From Oscillospiraceae bacterium (GTDB lineage Bacteria; Bacillota_A; Clostridia; Oscillospirales; Oscillospiraceae), in contig JAFTKA010000031.1 of the NCBI GenBank assembly GCA_017456105.1, positions 1-6,253 on the forward strand: 6,253 nucleotides of DNA, in the 5' to 3' direction. The number at the start of each line of letters is the position of its first letter. Positions within the stretch are counted from its first letter, which is position 1. A program made the translations under genes and the position numbers. Below, in pieces: positions 1-5,902 of the stretch. Under the pieces are notes generated by a model that was not told the DNA's origin, made no database searches, and saw only the letters and a list, made by a program, of their open reading frames with translations.

Positions 1-222
1 AACCCCATTATGGTTGACGGCACCGGTATGTGCGGCGGCTGCCGTGTTACCGTGGGCGGCGAGACCAAGTTCGCCTGCGTGGACGGCCCTGAATTCGACG
101 GCCACAAGGTTGACTTTGCTGAGCTTATGAGCCGTAACAGCACCTATCGCACCCGCGAGGCCGATGTAAAAGAACACCACGCCTGCCGCATCGAAAAGAT
201 GGGCAAGGAACTCATTAAGTAA
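1..222 (+). CDS. nfnA: NfnA-like ferredoxin-NADP+ reductase small subunit (sulfide dehydrogenase / PyrK-like), C-terminal fragment
   Basis: The frame is open from base 1, so this is the last 73 residues of a protein whose family members run to about 280. The fragment holds the C-terminal [2Fe-2S] site of the PyrK/NfnA type: Asp6, Cys11, Cys14 and Cys26 of the fragment, in the pattern D-x4-C-x2-C-x11-C. PyrK has Cys at the first position; Asp there is the known NfnA variation, so it favours NfnA over a dihydroorotate dehydrogenase subunit. The missing N-terminal part should bind FAD and NAD(H). In the family this subunit pairs with NfnB in the cytoplasm and couples NADH and reduced ferredoxin oxidation to NADP+ reduction, or the reverse. 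The complete nfnB follows 13 bases after the stop, which supports this pairing. The promoter lies outside the window. Databases often call this protein a sulfide/dihydroorotate dehydrogenase-like FAD/NAD-binding protein. Confidence 0.9.
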   Translation, partial: NPIMVDGTGMCGGCRVTVGGETKFACVDGPEFDGHKVDFAELMSRNSTYRTREADVKEHHACRIEKMGKELIK

Positions 223-235
223 GGAGGAAACTGTA

Positions 236-1615
236 ATGGCTAACATGACTCTCGTTAAGACCCCCATGCCTGAGCAGGATCCTCAGGTTCGTGCCCGTAA
301 CTTCAAGGAGGTTGCTCTGGGCTACACTGCCGAAATGGCAATCGAGGAGGCAAACCGCTGCCTAGGCTGTAAGAATCCCAAGTGTGTGGAAGGCTGCCCC
401 GTCAACGTAAGAATCCCCGAGTTCATCAAGAAGGTCCAGGAGGGCGACTTCAAGGCCGCCTATGAGATCATCACCTCCACCAACGCCCTGCCCGCCCTGA
501 GTGGCCGTGTCTGCCCCCAGGAGAGCCAGTGCGAGGCTCAGTGTGTCCGCGGTATCAAGGGTGAGCCCGTTGCCATTGGCCGCCTGGAGCGTTTTGTGGC
601 TGACTGGTACCGTGAGAATGTGAACGCAATGCCCGAAAAGGTGGAATCCAACGGCAAGAAGGTGGCCGTGGTCGGTTCCGGCCCTGCCGGTATGACCTGT
701 GCCAGCGATCTGGCCAAGAAGGGCTATGAGGTTACCATGTTCGAGGCTCTGCACACCGCAGGCGGCGTGCTGGTGTACGGTATTCCTGAGTTCCGTCTTC
801 CCAAGGCCATCGTTGCCAACGAGGTCAAGAAGCTGGAGGCTCAGGGCGTTACGGTTATGACCAATATGGTTATCGGCCGTGTTCTGACCATCGACGAGCT
901 GTTCGAGATGGGCTTTAAGGCTGTGTTCGTGGGCTCCGGTGCAGGTCTGCCCATGTTTATGAACATTCCCGGTGAGTCCCTGGTTGGCGTTATGTCTGCC
1001 AACGAGTACCTGACCCGCACCAACCTGATGAAGGCTTATCTGGAGGAGTACGACACTCCCGTGATCAAGTCCAAGTCCGTGGCCGTAGTCGGCGGCGGTA
1101 ACGTGGCAATGGACGCTGCCCGTTGTGCCATGCGTCTGGGTGCTGAGCATGTTTATGTTGTTTACCGTCGTGGCGAGGCTGAAATGCCCGCCCGTGCCGA
1201 GGAAAAGCACCACGCCAAGGAAGAGGGCATCGAGTTCAAGACTCTGTGCAACCCCGTTGAGATCCTGGGCGATGAGAATGGCCGCGTGAAGGCTATGAAG
1301 TGCATTCGTATGGAGCTGGGTGAGCCGGACGCTTCCGGTCGCCGCCGTCCTGTGGAAGTTCCCGACAGCGAATTTGAGCTGGAGGTGGACACCGTGATCA
1401 TGTCCCTGGGCACCAGCCCCAACCCCCTGATCCGGTCCACCACTCCGGGCCTGGAGACCAACCGTAAGGGTTGCCTGATCGTGAACGAAAGCGAGATGAC
1501 CACCCGCGACGGCGTGTTCGCCGGCGGCGATGCCGTTACCGGTGCTGCCACCGTTATTCTGGCCATGGGTGCCGGCAAGAAGGGTGCCGAGGCTATTGAC
1601 GCTTATTTGAACTAA
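236..1615 (+). CDS. nfnB: NfnB-like NADPH-binding flavoprotein (often annotated glutamate synthase NADPH small subunit, gltA)
   Basis: This 459-residue protein is full length for the NfnB/GltD group. The N-terminal ferredoxin-like part has Cys42, Cys45, Cys50, Cys54, then Cys93, Cys99 and Cys103. By alignment from memory with dihydropyrimidine dehydrogenase these make two [4Fe-4S] clusters, with Glu118 as the probable eighth ligand in place of that enzyme's Gln. A Rossmann motif GSGPAG at 147-152 binds FAD, VVGGGNVAMDAAR at 284-296 binds NADPH, and the GGDAVTGAATV stretch at 430-440 closes the FAD site. There is no glutaminase or glutamate synthase large-subunit gene beside it, while nfnA is, so a cytoplasmic electron-bifurcating transhydrogenase is more likely than glutamate synthase. 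The start is set by GGAGG at 223-227, eight bases before the ATG and directly after the nfnA stop. Lysine is almost always AAG and codon choice resembles rpsT, suggesting high expression. A strong terminator follows. Confidence 0.92.
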   Translation: MANMTLVKTPMPEQDPQVRARNFKEVALGYTAEMAIEEANRCLGCKNPKCVEGCPVNVRIPEFIKKVQEGDFKAAYEIITSTNALPALSGRVCPQESQCEAQCVRGIKGEPVAIGRLERFVADWYRENVNAMPEKVESNGKKVAVVGSGPAGMTCASDLAKKGYEVTMFEALHTAGGVLVYGIPEFRLPKAIVANEVKKLEAQGVTVMTNMVIGRVLTIDELFEMGFKAVFVGSGAGLPMFMNIPGESLVGVMSANEYLTRTNLMKAYLEEYDTPVIKSKSVAVVGGGNVAMDAARCAMRLGAEHVYVVYRRGEAEMPARAEEKHHAKEEGIEFKTLCNPVEILGDENGRVKAMKCIRMELGEPDASGRRRPVEVPDSEFELEVDTVIMSLGTSPNPLIRSTTPGLETNRKGCLIVNESEMTTRDGVFAGGDAVTGAATVILAMGAGKKGAEAIDAYLN

Positions 1616-1625
1616 GTTTCACTAT

Positions 1626-1658
1626 AAAAAGCCTGCCGTATTTGCGGCAGGCTTTTTT
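1626..1658 (+). terminator. Bidirectional intrinsic terminator after nfnB
   Basis: Eight perfect G/C-rich pairs (GCCTGCCG at 1631-1638 with CGGCAGGC at 1645-1652) enclose a 6-base loop. The stem is followed by six T (1653-1658) and preceded by five A (1626-1630). The A run gives a T run on the opposite strand, so it can also stop leftward transcription from the convergent operon. It lies 10 bases after the nfnB stop. Confidence 0.93.
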
Positions 1659-1792
1659 ATGTAAACCGATATTGTAATAGCCGACGATATGTGTCTGTAG
1701 GGGACGGCCCTCGGACGTCCCGCTCAACCGTTGATAAATTTCATTTCGGGGCGTCGAGGGCGCCGCCCCCTACGATCTGTTTTATGTAAACC
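1655..1792. repeat. 13-bp exact direct repeat (1655-1667 and 1780-1792) flanking a palindrome
   Basis: TTTTATGTAAACC occurs identically at 1655-1667 and 1780-1792. Similarity continues more loosely past both copies (TGTAATA against TGTAAAATA). The two copies bracket the GC-rich palindrome at 1697-1773. The first copy overlaps the T tract of the nfnB terminator. It could be a footprint of insertion or a local duplication; no transposase gene is present. Confidence 0.6.
1697..1773. repeat. GC-rich imperfect palindrome, probable dispersed non-coding repeat
   Basis: The left arm at 1697-1722 begins GTAGGGGACGGC and the right arm at 1747-1773 ends GCCGCCCCCTAC. Read in reverse complement, the right arm matches the left over about 26 bases with a few mismatches and a small gap. 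A 24-base AT-rich centre separates the arms. No coding frame is supported. From memory, GTAGGGG-type palindromes of this sort are frequent between genes in Oscillospiraceae genomes; copy number cannot be judged from this window. The gap between genes (1616-1840) holds only this palindrome, the direct repeat and two terminators. Confidence 0.7.
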
Positions 1793-1794
1793 TG

Positions 1795-1833
1795 GTGTAA
1801 AATAACTTCCCGGGGCAGGATATCTGCCCCGGG
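1795..1833 (-). terminator. Probable intrinsic terminator of the NfeD-SPFH-DUF6440 operon
   Basis: A perfect 10-bp stem, CCCGGGGCAG at 1809-1818 with CTGCCCCGGG at 1824-1833, closes a 5-base loop eight bases after the leftward stop codon. On the minus strand the stem is followed by AAGTTATTTTACA, a broken rather than clean T run. Termination is likely because the stem is very stable, and the bidirectional terminator at 1626-1658 would act as a backup. Confidence 0.75.
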
Positions 1834-1840
1834 GTGTTGT

Positions 1841-2041
1841 TTATTCGTCGTATTCCTTGGGAACGTTGGTGATAATGGGCGTGCCGTCCCGGTTCAAAAG
1901 CGGTGTCAAACCGCCGGAATAGCCGGAAGCGGCGTACAAATAATTCACGCCCGTCTGCCGGTCCACCAAAACATAGCAGGAAGGGCCGGAAAGGCCGCCC
2001 TCAGAGCTGACCTTCACAAAGCGTTTTTCTTTTTTAGCCAT
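1841..2041 (-). CDS. Small DUF6440-like protein of unknown function
   Basis: This 66-residue soluble protein has no signal peptide or membrane segment. I recognise the pattern of the DUF6440 family: a basic N-terminus (MAKKEKRF), then LVDRQTGVNYLY at 25-36, GYSGGLTPLL at 40-49 and DGTPII at 52-57, with an acidic tail. The many Gly residues and the alternating hydrophobic pattern suggest a small beta-rich fold. No catalytic residues can be named. The ATG lies one base after the TGA of the SPFH gene, and an AAGGA ribosome binding site sits inside the end of that gene, so translation is probably coupled. The operon position suggests a role with the SPFH/NfeD membrane complex, but that is inference from context. 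The family assignment rests on recall of the motif. Confidence 0.85.
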   Translation of the reverse strand: MAKKEKRFVKVSSEGGLSGPSCYVLVDRQTGVNYLYAASGYSGGLTPLLNRDGTPIITNVPKEYDE

Positions 2042-2042
2042 T

Positions 2043-2963
2043 TCAGTCTTCCTTTACGCTCTCCACAAGGCCATTGGCAAGGCCCACCATACCCTGCATC
2101 TGGCTGGGAATGATGATCTTGGTGGCCTTTCCGTCGGCCACCTTTTCCATAGCCTGAATGGATTTCAGCTTGATCACCTGATCGTTGGGGGCTTTCTCGT
2201 TCAGCATTTCCATGGAATCGGCCAAGGCCTGCTGTACCGCACGAATAGCCTGTGCCTCACCGTCAGCCCGCAGAACTGCTGCCTGCTGCTCTGCCTCTGC
2301 CCGGAGGATCGCCGCCTGCTTTTCCGCATCGGCCCGCAAAATTGCGGATTCTCTTTCGCCCTCCGCAATCAAAATGGCAGATTTTTTCTGTCCCTCTGCC
2401 TGCAGGATCGCCTGCCGGCGGTCGCGTTCGGCCTTCATCTGCTTTTCCATGGAGGACTGAATGTCCTGAGGAGGCAGAATGTTCTTCAGCTCCACCCGGT
2501 TGACCTTGATGCCCCAGGGGTCGGTTGCCTCGTCCAAAATAGCACGCATTTTGGTGTTGATCACATCACGGGAGGTCAGGGTCTGATCCAGCTCCAGATC
2601 GCCGATGATATTACGCAGGGTAGTGGCCGTCAGGTTCTCCATGGCCATCATGGGGTGCTCTACACCGTAGGCGTACAGCTTGGGGTCGGTGATCTGGAAA
2701 TACACCACCGTGTCGATCTGCATGGTAACATTATCCTTGGTGATCACCGGCTGGGGAGGATAGTCCAAAACCTGTTCCTTCAGGCTCACCTTCCGGGCGA
2801 CTCGGTCAATGAAGGGGATCTTAAAATGCAGACCTACGCCCCACACGGACTGGAACGCACCCAGCCGCTCAATGACGTATGCCCGGGACTGCTGTACCAC
2901 AGAAATATTCATGATAATGATAAGGAATACCAGAACGGCAATTCCAATTAACGCATATTCCAT
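2043..2963 (-). CDS. SPFH/band 7 family protein, QmcA/stomatin-like
   Basis: The 306-residue protein is about the length of E. coli QmcA. One membrane segment at about 4-20 anchors the N-terminus. The SPFH domain follows (about 22-180), with typical stretches such as VIERLGAF at 30-37, PPQPVITKDNV at 69-79 and LRNIIGDLELD at 116-126. Residues 185-239 are five tandem 11-residue repeats of the form A-[IV]-L-x-A-[ED]-x4-[SA], a hendecad coiled coil. A hydrophobic Gly-rich tail (about 283-301) ends the protein. Family members form ring or cage oligomers that scaffold membrane microdomains and influence membrane proteases and protein quality control. The gene starts 10 bases after the nfeD-like gene with a TAAGGAGG ribosome site overlapping that gene's stop. 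The NfeD neighbour is the classic partner and supports the call. The exact subfamily (QmcA against stomatin) is not certain. Confidence 0.93.
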   Translation of the reverse strand: MEYALIGIAVLVFLIIIMNISVVQQSRAYVIERLGAFQSVWGVGLHFKIPFIDRVARKVSLKEQVLDYPPQPVITKDNVTMQIDTVVYFQITDPKLYAYGVEHPMMAMENLTATTLRNIIGDLELDQTLTSRDVINTKMRAILDEATDPWGIKVNRVELKNILPPQDIQSSMEKQMKAERDRRQAILQAEGQKKSAILIAEGERESAILRADAEKQAAILRAEAEQQAAVLRADGEAQAIRAVQQALADSMEMLNEKAPNDQVIKLKSIQAMEKVADGKATKIIIPSQMQGMVGLANGLVESVKED

Positions 2964-2973
2964 AATTGCCTCC

Positions 2974-3420
2974 TTATTCTACCTTTGCGGTTTCTTTTAC
3001 GGGTGTTACGAAGACCTTTACGCCCTCGACCCGGCAAACGTTTACCAGCGACCCTTCAGAGATCTGTTCTCCTGACTCGCTGCGGGCGGTCCAAACCTGG
3101 CCTTCCAGCTTCACCTGACCCTGGCCGCCTACGTTATCGATGGTAACGGTTACCCTGCCGGTCTTGCCGATGACGGCGTCCACATTAGTCCTGATCAGCT
3201 TCGGTGTGAAATATCGCTTTGCTACAGGTCGCAGCAGCACCAAAAGCAAGGCCGATACCGCCAAAAACAGCGTGATCTGCAGCCAAAGCTCGCCACCTGC
3301 CGCACTGGCGATCAGCGCAGCCAGTGCGCCGATAGCAAACCACAAGGTGGTCATGCTGACGGTGCTTGCCTCTGCGATCAGAAACAGGACCAAAAGTCCA
3401 AGCCATATGCCCCAATGCAT
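2974..3420 (-). CDS. NfeD family membrane protein (short form, YbbJ-like)
   Basis: The protein has 148 residues. Three hydrophobic segments at about 4-18, 24-42 and 46-63 make a compact membrane domain, and a charged linker leads to a soluble beta-rich domain at about 84-140 (GKTGRVTVTI, then KLEGQVWTARS and GSLVNVCRVEGVKVFVTP), which fits the OB-fold of NfeD C-terminal domains. The serine protease domain found in long NfeD proteins is absent, so this is the short form that accompanies SPFH proteins, as in the E. coli qmcA-ybbJ pair. Here it is the first gene of the operon, and the SPFH gene follows after 10 bases. The ATG is chosen from AAGGTGA at 3427-3433, six bases upstream. Another ATG five bases further upstream is out of frame. 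Its likely job is to bind or stabilise the SPFH scaffold in the cytoplasmic membrane. Confidence 0.88.
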   Translation of the reverse strand: MHWGIWLGLLVLFLIAEASTVSMTTLWFAIGALAALIASAAGGELWLQITLFLAVSALLLVLLRPVAKRYFTPKLIRTNVDAVIGKTGRVTVTIDNVGGQGQVKLEGQVWTARSESGEQISEGSLVNVCRVEGVKVFVTPVKETAKVE

Positions 3421-3445
3421 AGCATATCACCTTCCTTTCCTTTTT

Positions 3446-3474
3446 AGCATAGCAAAAAAATATTTTAACGTCAA
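3446..3474 (-). promoter_or_regulatory. Sigma-A-type promoter of the NfeD-SPFH-DUF6440 operon
   Basis: On the minus strand, TTGACG (3474-3469) and TATGCT (3451-3446) are separated by exactly 17 bases. TG at the extended -10 position (TGCTATGCT) strengthens it. Transcription would start near 3439, giving a leader of about 19 bases that contains the ribosome binding site. Confidence 0.8.
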
Positions 3475-3500
3475 GGATGATATTTCTTCCAAAAAAGGGT

Positions 3501-3623
3501 GTCATTGCGAGGAGCGGTAGCGACGTGGCAATCCGCACCCCTGCCACCAAAGGTGGTGCGTTGCACCGCACCGCAAGGAAAGCGGATTCCCACGACCAGT
3601 TTGCCATCTGGTCTCGGAATGAC
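3501..3623. repeat. MITE-like palindromic repeat in the divergent intergenic region
   Basis: The ends are inverted: GTCATTGCGAG at 3501-3511 and CTCGGAATGAC at 3613-3623 match at 10 of 11 positions. Inside, GGCAATCCGC (3527-3536) pairs with GCGGATTCCC (3582-3591) with one mismatch, and unequal spacers lie between the two paired blocks. The centre has two overlapping small hairpins, CCACC/GGTGG at 3544-3556 and GGTGC/GCACC at 3555-3567, which cannot form together. No coding frame is supported. From memory, GTCATTGCGAGGAGC-type palindromes are common dispersed repeats in Clostridia and other bacteria. No transposase lies nearby, so any movement would have to be supplied in trans. It is the main occupant of the 274-base gap between genes. 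Confidence 0.8.
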
Positions 3624-3648
3624 GTGTGCTTTATAACCCCATAGTAAA

Positions 3649-3677
3649 TTGACATCTTATCAAAAATCTGCTACCAT
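3649..3677 (+). promoter_or_regulatory. Sigma-A-type promoter of recG with extended -10
   Basis: A perfect TTGACA (3649-3654) is followed after 17 bases by TACCAT (3672-3677), with TG at 3669-3670 as an extended -10. The predicted start near 3684 falls at the ribosome binding site GAGGTGA (3684-3690), giving an unusually short leader of about 11 bases. Confidence 0.75.
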
Positions 3678-3694
3678 ATTTTTGAGGTGATACT

Positions 3695-5743
3695 ATGGCA
3701 AAGCTAACGGATCCCGTAACTATATTAAAAGGCGTAGGCCCTACCAAGGCCAAGCAATTTGCAGCCCTCAATATCCATACCCTCCAGGATCTGATTTGCC
3801 ATTTTCCCAGAGGCTATGAAGACCGCACCAAGCTGGTAACCATCGAAAAGCTGGAGGTGGACAAGCCCGCCTGCTTTAAGGCCATGGTGATGAATTCTCC
3901 CCGGACCACCCATATCCGCAAAGGACTGGATATCACCAAGGTGCAGGTGGCTGACCATACCGCTAGACTGAACATCACCTTCTTTAACCAAAAATATACC
4001 GCCGAACAGCTGCAGTACGGCAGTGAATATATCTTCTACGGAGCGGTCTCCGGAGATTTTATCGGCTATAATATGACCTCCCCCTCTTTTGAGGCACTGG
4101 ACAGTGAACCCATCACCACCCGTCGGGTGCTGCCCATTTATCCGCTAACTTCCGGCCTTTCCAACGCATCTATGCTGAAGGCCGTTCGGCAGGCCCTGGC
4201 CATCTGCGATCCCCCGGAGGAGATCATTCCCGAGGAAATTCGTCGGGAATACGGCATTTTGCCGGCAGAAAGAGCCTATTATGCCATTCACGAACCTGCC
4301 TCTATGGCAGAGGCGGAGCTGGCCAAAAAGCGGCTGATCTTTGAAGAATTCTTCGTTTTCTCCGCAGGACTTTCTTTAATGCGTGCGGCAAGAGCCCAAA
4401 AACGGACGGACGCCTATGCAAATTGCGAGCTGTCGGCCTTTTATTCCGCACTTCCCTTCACCCTGACCGGGGCTCAGCAAAGAGCCATCGGAGAAATTGT
4501 AACCGATTTTCGTCGGGGAACGCCCATGAACCGGCTGGTCCAGGGAGATGTTGGCAGCGGCAAGACCATGGTGGCCGCAGCAGCAGCTTACTTAACGGTA
4601 AAAAACGGCCGTCAGGCCGCCCTGATGGTGCCCACGGAAATTTTGGCGGAGCAGCACTATCAGTCTTTGCAGAAGCTTTTAGCCCCTCTGGGCGTCCGGG
4701 TGAGCCTGCTGACAGGCTCTTTGACCCAAAAACAGAAGAAGGATCGCCGTGCGGAGATCGAATCGGGACAGGCAGATCTGGTGATTGGCACCCACGCACT
4801 GGTGTCGGAAACCACGGTTTTTGATAATTTGGGGCTTGTGATCACCGACGAGCAGCACCGTTTTGGCGTTGCTCAGCGTTCCAAATTATCGGCTAAGGGC
4901 AACGATCCCCACCTTTTGGTCATGTCCGCGACCCCCATTCCCCGGACACTGGCTCTGATTATGTACGGAGACCTGGAGGTTTCCATTTTGGACGAGCTGC
5001 CCCCCGGCAGAGAGCCGGTTGACTCGTTCCTGGTGGGCGAAAATATGCGATTTAGGATCAATGCCTTTATCCGCAAGCAGGTCTCCGAGGGGCATCAGTG
5101 CTTTGTGGTCTGCCCGGCCGTGGAAGAAACCGAGGATCTGGGCATCAAGGCGGCTACCGTTTGGGCTGACACCCTGAAAAAGACCGTCTTCCCGGATCTG
5201 AGAATCGCTCTGCTCCACGGACAGATGAAGGGTGCGGAAAAAGAGGCGGTCATGACGGACTTTGCCGCAGGGAATGCGGACGTTTTGGTGGCAACCACCG
5301 TCATCGAGGTTGGCGTGGACGTACCCAATGCCACCCTGATGGTCATTGAGGACGCAGACCGGTTCGGTCTTTCCCAGCTCCACCAGCTTCGCGGCCGGGT
5401 GGGCCGGGGCAAGGCAAAGAGCTACTGTATCCTGACCACCCACAACAAAAACAACGACACCCTCCATCGGTTAAAGGCCCTTTGCAGTACCAACGACGGC
5501 TTTAAAATTGCGGAAGAAGACCTGCAAATGCGTGGCCCCGGTGATTTCTTTGGCTCAAGACAATCGGGCCTTCCCGTGTTCCGGGTGGCAAATTTAAGCT
5601 GCGACCTGCAGACCCTGAAACAGGCCCAGCAGGCCTCTGCCCGGTGGATCGACACCCAAGGCACTGCCAATACCCCGGAAGCGGTGGCTTTGCGGCAGCG
5701 AATCGGGGAATTGTTCCTCAGGGCAAAGGATACCATGAATTAA
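3695..5743 (+). CDS. recG: ATP-dependent DNA helicase RecG
   Basis: The 682-residue protein is full length for RecG, the cytoplasmic helicase that binds branched DNA and reverses stalled forks or migrates Holliday junctions in repair. The N-terminal part (about 1-150) has the helix-hairpin-helix-like LKGVGPTKAKQF start and the OB-fold wedge that grips junctions. The helicase motifs are clear: Walker A GDVGSGKT at 284-291, motif II DEQHRFG at 385-391, motif III MSATPIPRTLAL at 410-421, and the motif V-VI region from TTVIEVGVDVP (534-544) to QLHQLRGRVGRG (561-572). Motif II is DEQH, as expected for RecG. The C-terminal region with RGPGDFFGSRQSG (613-625) is typical of RecG and includes the translocation motif area. 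The ATG is set by GAGGTGA four bases upstream. The gene has its own promoter and terminator and is not obviously co-transcribed with a neighbour. Codon use is less biased than in nfnB or rpsT, as expected for modest expression. Confidence 0.98.
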   Translation: MAKLTDPVTILKGVGPTKAKQFAALNIHTLQDLICHFPRGYEDRTKLVTIEKLEVDKPACFKAMVMNSPRTTHIRKGLDITKVQVADHTARLNITFFNQKYTAEQLQYGSEYIFYGAVSGDFIGYNMTSPSFEALDSEPITTRRVLPIYPLTSGLSNASMLKAVRQALAICDPPEEIIPEEIRREYGILPAERAYYAIHEPASMAEAELAKKRLIFEEFFVFSAGLSLMRAARAQKRTDAYANCELSAFYSALPFTLTGAQQRAIGEIVTDFRRGTPMNRLVQGDVGSGKTMVAAAAAYLTVKNGRQAALMVPTEILAEQHYQSLQKLLAPLGVRVSLLTGSLTQKQKKDRRAEIESGQADLVIGTHALVSETTVFDNLGLVITDEQHRFGVAQRSKLSAKGNDPHLLVMSATPIPRTLALIMYGDLEVSILDELPPGREPVDSFLVGENMRFRINAFIRKQVSEGHQCFVVCPAVEETEDLGIKAATVWADTLKKTVFPDLRIALLHGQMKGAEKEAVMTDFAAGNADVLVATTVIEVGVDVPNATLMVIEDADRFGLSQLHQLRGRVGRGKAKSYCILTTHNKNNDTLHRLKALCSTNDGFKIAEEDLQMRGPGDFFGSRQSGLPVFRVANLSCDLQTLKQAQQASARWIDTQGTANTPEAVALRQRIGELFLRAKDTMN

Positions 5744-5746
5744 CAA

Positions 5747-5767
5747 AATACAACATATTGTGGTATT
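5747..5767. other. Small palindrome just after the recG stop
   Basis: AATACAACA (5747-5755) and TGTGGTATT (5759-5767) are inverted with one mismatch around a 3-base centre. It starts three bases after the recG stop and directly abuts the terminator stem. It may be an extra 3'-end hairpin in the mRNA or a protein binding site; nothing here decides which. Confidence 0.45.
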
Positions 5768-5768
5768 G

Positions 5769-5808
5769 ACCGGGGAATGGAACTATTCCCCGGTTCTTTT
5801 TTATTTTT
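5769..5808 (+). terminator. Intrinsic terminator after recG
   Basis: ACCGGGGAAT (5769-5778) pairs perfectly with ATTCCCCGGT (5785-5794) around a 6-base loop. It is followed by TTTTTTATTTTT at 5797-5808. It separates recG from rpsT. Confidence 0.93.
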
Positions 5809-5832
5809 GCGGTGTTTTTTTCAAAAAAGGTA

Positions 5833-5861
5833 TTGATTTTCCTATAAAATCAAGCTATAAT
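5833..5861 (+). promoter_or_regulatory. Strong sigma-A-type promoter of rpsT
   Basis: TTGATT (5833-5838) and a perfect TATAAT (5856-5861) are separated by 17 bases. A run of T then A (5814-5828) lies directly upstream of the -35 and may act as an UP element for this ribosomal gene. Transcription should begin near 5868, leaving a leader of about 35 bases. Confidence 0.88.
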
Positions 5862-5902
5862 GGGTAAACGCGTGAGCAAAAAACATAAGAGGAGGTGTAA
5901 CA

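Noticed and set aside
362..1213. A 283-codon open frame on the minus strand inside nfnB
   Set aside because: It lies wholly antisense to a gene with clear Fe-S, FAD and NADPH motifs. Its His/Gly/Leu-rich composition is what biased codons produce in the opposite frame, and it has no family features.
236..1615. True glutamate synthase small subunit (GltD)
   Set aside because: No large subunit is adjacent, while an NfnA-type subunit with the Asp-x4-Cys-x2-Cys motif is immediately upstream. It cannot be fully excluded from sequence alone.
1697..1773. Possible structured non-coding RNA gene
   Set aside because: No promoter is seen in front of it, and the simple inverted arms fit a dispersed DNA repeat better than a structured RNA.
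2185..2460. A repetitive Ser/Ala/Arg-rich plus-strand frame
   Set aside because: It is the antisense reading of the 11-residue repeats of the SPFH coiled coil, so its periodicity is explained.
3501..3623. Possible CRISPR or riboswitch
   Set aside because: There is a single palindrome with no regularly spaced direct repeats. It lies upstream of the predicted recG transcription start, so it is not in that leader, and no known riboswitch core is recognisable.
3185..3655. A 156-codon minus-strand frame running through the divergent intergenic region into the NfeD gene
   Set aside because: It crosses the palindromic repeat and both promoters and overlaps the well-supported NfeD gene in another frame; the translation resembles no family.
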